From positions 390,354-454,353 of the forward strand of contig CAJXKF010000001.1 of NCBI GenBank assembly GCA_913055695.1: DNA of 64,000 nt, written 5' to 3'. How positions within the stretch are numbered: position 1 is the stretch's first letter; every line of letters begins with the position of its first letter. The translations under genes were made by a program, and so were the position numbers. Under the pieces are notes generated by a model. The model saw nothing but the letters and a program-made list of their open reading frames with translations, was not told the origin of the DNA and did no database searches. Shown piece after piece: positions 61,030-64,000 of the stretch. This DNA comes from an uncultured Methylophaga sp. GTDB lineage: Bacteria; Pseudomonadota; Gammaproteobacteria; Nitrosococcales; Methylophagaceae.

Positions 61030-61974
61030 TTACCTTTCCATGTCATGCATATTCTTGAGTTGCTCATCCATGGAGATGACAGGCGACCAACCAAGCAAAT
61101 AACGGGCTTTACTCGAGTCTAACTGAAGCGAACCGAATAAACGATCAGTTACTTCGCCTTTCCCAAGCATCCTAGCCACAAACGTCATCCAAGGCACAGG
61201 TATGGAGAAAAGCTTGGCTTTCTTTCCTTGAAAATGGGCAAGCTTTTGAATGAGTTCTGAAGTCGAAATATCCTCACCGTCCGATAACACAAAGACCTGA
61301 TTAGCTGCTTTTGGATGATCAATGCTACAAATTATAAAACTCACTAAATTTTCCAAAGCCAACAAAGAGCGTCTATTTTTCACCGCCCCAAAAGGAAAAG
61401 GAAGGCCTCGACCAACCCATCGAATCATGCTGGCGAAATTACCTTTCACCCCTGGCCCATAAATCAATGGCGGCCTGATAATCACCACCTCCATATCAGT
61501 GTTTCTGGCAATCTGCATGAGCCCCTGTTCTGCTTCCAATTTTGAAATAGCATAGGGATCTGTTGGGTTGCAGACATCCTCTTCTGAAAAGGGTAAACGA
61601 CCAGATGTCGACTCACCATTGACTTTAATCGTACTCAGAAAGATGAGTCGTTTTACACCAGCCTTGGCAGCCTGCTGTGCCAGTTTAATAGTGGCATCTC
61701 TGTTAACTCGTCTGAACTCAGAGAGAGGATTGCTTGAATTATCATTCATGACGTGAACGCGGGCAGCGAGATGAATCACCGCGTCCACGTCCACTAATGA
61801 ATCCGACCAGTCAAATTGCTCTGCAAGCTCAATCTTTAACACTTGCACCAGTGGATTTTTAAAATCCTTCAGCTGGTTTCTTACCGCAGCTAGCACCTGA
61901 TTATCAGACTGAATGAGTTGGGGTATTAATTGGCTTCCTATAAATCCGTTAGCCCCTGTAACAAGGACCTTCAT
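61030..61974 (-). CDS. NAD-dependent epimerase/dehydratase (WbpV-like SDR)
   Basis: MKVLVTGANGFIGSQLIPQL; VIHLAARVHVM; DPYAISKLEAEQGL; IRPPLIYGPGVKGNFASMIRW. Confidence 0.9.
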   Translation of the reverse strand: MKVLVTGANGFIGSQLIPQLIQSDNQVLAAVRNQLKDFKNPLVQVLKIELAEQFDWSDSLVDVDAVIHLAARVHVMNDNSSNPLSEFRRVNRDATIKLAQQAAKAGVKRLIFLSTIKVNGESTSGRLPFSEEDVCNPTDPYAISKLEAEQGLMQIARNTDMEVVIIRPPLIYGPGVKGNFASMIRWVGRGLPFPFGAVKNRRSLLALENLVSFIICSIDHPKAANQVFVLSDGEDISTSELIQKLAHFQGKKAKLFSIPVPWMTFVARMLGKGEVTDRLFGSLQLDSSKARYLLGWSPVISMDEQLKNMHDMER

Positions 61975-63107
61975 TTAACACCGTACATTTTGTCCAGCTC
62001 ATCGTATAAATTCATGTGAGCATCAACAACATAGTTGATTGCAAACTTTCTCTCTGCCAGTTCCCGGCCAGCCTTACCCATTGCACGCCTCAACTCAGGG
62101 TTATAAATAAGCTTTTTAATTGTTTCAGCAAGCGCCAGTGCATTTCTGTGCGGTACAAGGATACCGGTCTCATCAGGAATTATTGCATCTCTGCAACCGG
62201 GAACATCCGTTGTCACCACAGCTCGACCACAGGCAGCGGCTTCAATCAGGACTTTGGGTAAACCTTCACGATAGGAAGGCAGTACTACGATATGGCTGTC
62301 CCTAAAGAGTTTAGCGATGTCATTTCTCTGCTCTAAAAACTCCACGCGCCCCTCAGTTCGCCACTGCTCTAATATCTCGCTTCTAATTGTGGCTGGGTTT
62401 CCATTATCTTCAGCTCCAGCAACCATAAATAGGGCATCAATACCTTGTTCGCTCAGAATTGATGCAGCGCGAACGAACTCTCTGATCCCCTTATCTTTCA
62501 ATAATCGCCCGGCAAAAATGACTTTTATAGGGCTTTCCGGCTCTGGGTAATATTTGTATTCAGTCAGGTCAACCCCTGACCCTGGAATGAGTATGGACTT
62601 TTCAAAAGGAAGATCACAAAGGCTGGTAATAATTTTTCGATCATCAGCGTTTTGGAAAATGATCCGCAGTTTTTTGTAGCCCAACGCCAATCTGTAAAAT
62701 CTAGCGACGAAAAAACGTAGCGCTCTTTCGGCTATGGTTTGAGCCATAAATACTGAACCTAGACCTGATATTGCAGCAACACAGGGGACTTTACAGATAC
62801 GTGCAGCCAAGCCTCCATAGAGCACAGGTTTTATCGTAACAAGGTGAACAATATCAGGTCTGATTTGACGTATTAATCTGATAATAAAAATTGTCGTCCA
62901 TGTCTCTCGCAAGAGGTTTTTACCGCTTCGGCTAAGCGGAAGAAGATAGTGCTTGAAACCATATAATTTAAGATGCTGATGACCATAATTAGTACCGGTA
63001 GCCACATGAATTTCATAACCGGCTTTTTGCGCTGCACGAGCAATAGGCAAGCGATGCGACAGAAAAAACTCCATTGTATTGACAATGAATAGTAAGCGCT
63101 TTTTCAT
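61971..63107 (-). CDS. Family 4 glycosyltransferase (PglA/WbpU-like)
   Basis: MKKRLLFIVNTMEFFLSHRLPIARAAQKAGYEIHVAT; VIFAGRLLKDKGIREFVRAA; LPSYREGLPKVLIEAAACGRAVVTTDVPGCRD. Confidence 0.92.
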   Translation of the reverse strand: MKKRLLFIVNTMEFFLSHRLPIARAAQKAGYEIHVATGTNYGHQHLKLYGFKHYLLPLSRSGKNLLRETWTTIFIIRLIRQIRPDIVHLVTIKPVLYGGLAARICKVPCVAAISGLGSVFMAQTIAERALRFFVARFYRLALGYKKLRIIFQNADDRKIITSLCDLPFEKSILIPGSGVDLTEYKYYPEPESPIKVIFAGRLLKDKGIREFVRAASILSEQGIDALFMVAGAEDNGNPATIRSEILEQWRTEGRVEFLEQRNDIAKLFRDSHIVVLPSYREGLPKVLIEAAACGRAVVTTDVPGCRDAIIPDETGILVPHRNALALAETIKKLIYNPELRRAMGKAGRELAERKFAINYVVDAHMNLYDELDKMYGVK

Positions 63108-64000
63108 GATTGCGTCTCAAGCCATGACTGAAACATCAAAACATCCCAAAGGTAATAATGCCAACGACGCTTGCCAGACTGATGCTCCTCCCACAACTGT
63201 CTTATTGGCTCTGGATTGAAGAAACCTTCATTTTTGAGTTTGGTTTCATCCAATAACTCTTCACCCCACTCTCGTAACGGCCCGCGAAGCCAGTGCTCAA
63301 TTGGCACACCAAACCCCATCTTGGGTCGCTCCATCAGCTCACGCGGGACATATCGGTCAAGCGCTCTGCGCAATAACCACTTGCCCTGTCCATCTCGAAA
63401 CTTATACTGCATGGGCACTCGCCATGCGAACTCAACCAAACGGTGATCCAGCAGAGGGACCCGCGCCTCCAGGCTAACGGCCATACTTGCTCTGTCCACC
63501 TTAGTCAGAATGTCATCTGGCAGATAAGTCTTCATGTCCAGATACATCATTCTCTCATGGAGACCGCCAAGAGCTGGAAGCTGTCTCGGATCATTTAGTA
63601 TCGTTGATGGCTCATGAGCACCAAGTATGATTTGTTCGGGATCTTTCCAGTGCGAAACCAGTTCGCGATAGATAACCTCAGCTGCTCCATGCCCAAGCAT
63701 ACCGGCAAGTTTGGGTAATCTGTCCGCAAGATGATTAATACGCAAGCGTGGAGGCAGAATACTCATCGCCTTTTCCAGCCCGGCTCCGGGCGCATGGGAT
63801 AAGGCCATACTTAACAGCTTACGTAATGGTATGGGCAAAAGCCTAATTTTTTGCCAGATAGCAGCCGCCTTAAAATAACGCTCATACCCAAAAAAAAGTT
63901 CGTCACCGCCATCTCCGGATAGACTGACAGTCACCTTTCGACGCGCAAGCTCGCTGACGAGAAATGTGGGTATCTGTGACGAGTCTGAAAAAGGCTCGTC
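63104..64000 (-). CDS. asnB: Asparagine synthetase-like amidotransferase (AsnB/WbpS type), N-terminal part beyond window
   Basis: Frame continues past the annotated 63934 start to the edge: DEPFSDSSQIPTFLVSELARRKVTVSLSGDGGDELFFGYERY; MKTYLPDDILTKVDRASMAVSLEARVPLLDHRLVEFAW. Confidence 0.9.
   Translation of the reverse strand, partial: DEPFSDSSQIPTFLVSELARRKVTVSLSGDGGDELFFGYERYFKAAAIWQKIRLLPIPLRKLLSMALSHAPGAGLEKAMSILPPRLRINHLADRLPKLAGMLGHGAAEVIYRELVSHWKDPEQIILGAHEPSTILNDPRQLPALGGLHERMMYLDMKTYLPDDILTKVDRASMAVSLEARVPLLDHRLVEFAWRVPMQYKFRDGQGKWLLRRALDRYVPRELMERPKMGFGVPIEHWLRGPLREWGEELLDETKLKNEGFFNPEPIRQLWEEHQSGKRRWHYYLWDVLMFQSWLETQS

Overview
The window is a gammaproteobacterial chromosomal segment and splits into two parts. 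About 0-46 kb is dense housekeeping DNA. It contains a mobA-mobB fusion, moeA, ttcA, a dapC-dapD-yffB-dapE run, a ZnuD-like TonB receptor, purU, fabB/fabA, a type I secretion operon with a degenerate-receiver LuxR regulator, der-bamB-yfgM, amt, lpxA-fabZ-lpxD-skp-bamA-rseP-dxr-cdsA-uppS-frr-pyrH-tsf-rpsB, map, glnD and comEA. A RelE/ParE-Phd/YefM toxin-antitoxin pair follows. About 45-64 kb is a visibly AT-richer, minus-strand accessory surface-polysaccharide locus: partial asnB, GT4, epimerase, small phosphoglycosyl transferase, GT2, rfbBDAC, Wzm/Wzt, methyltransferase, a sulfotransferase/coiled-coil/GT4 fusion, two further GT4s, an epimerase, cysC and a DHH phosphoesterase. The most interesting observation is that this locus looks like a self-contained PAPS-dependent sulfated-glycan system. 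CysC would make PAPS, the sulfotransferase would consume it, and a DHH-family phosphoesterase 3 bp downstream of cysC could recycle PAP. Its fusion protein carries a recent 84-bp tandem duplication (28 aa, four heptads) in a coiled coil between sulfotransferase and glycosyltransferase modules. That layout resembles the WbdD-type molecular ruler used with Wzt-C ABC export. Smaller findings are a plausible NtrC/sigma-54 promoter for amt, a symmetric 69-bp palindromic element between dapD and yffB, a hairpin containing a DnaA-box sequence downstream of ttcA, and two coding regions absent from the ORF track. All functional statements come from reading the sequence; no searches were run.
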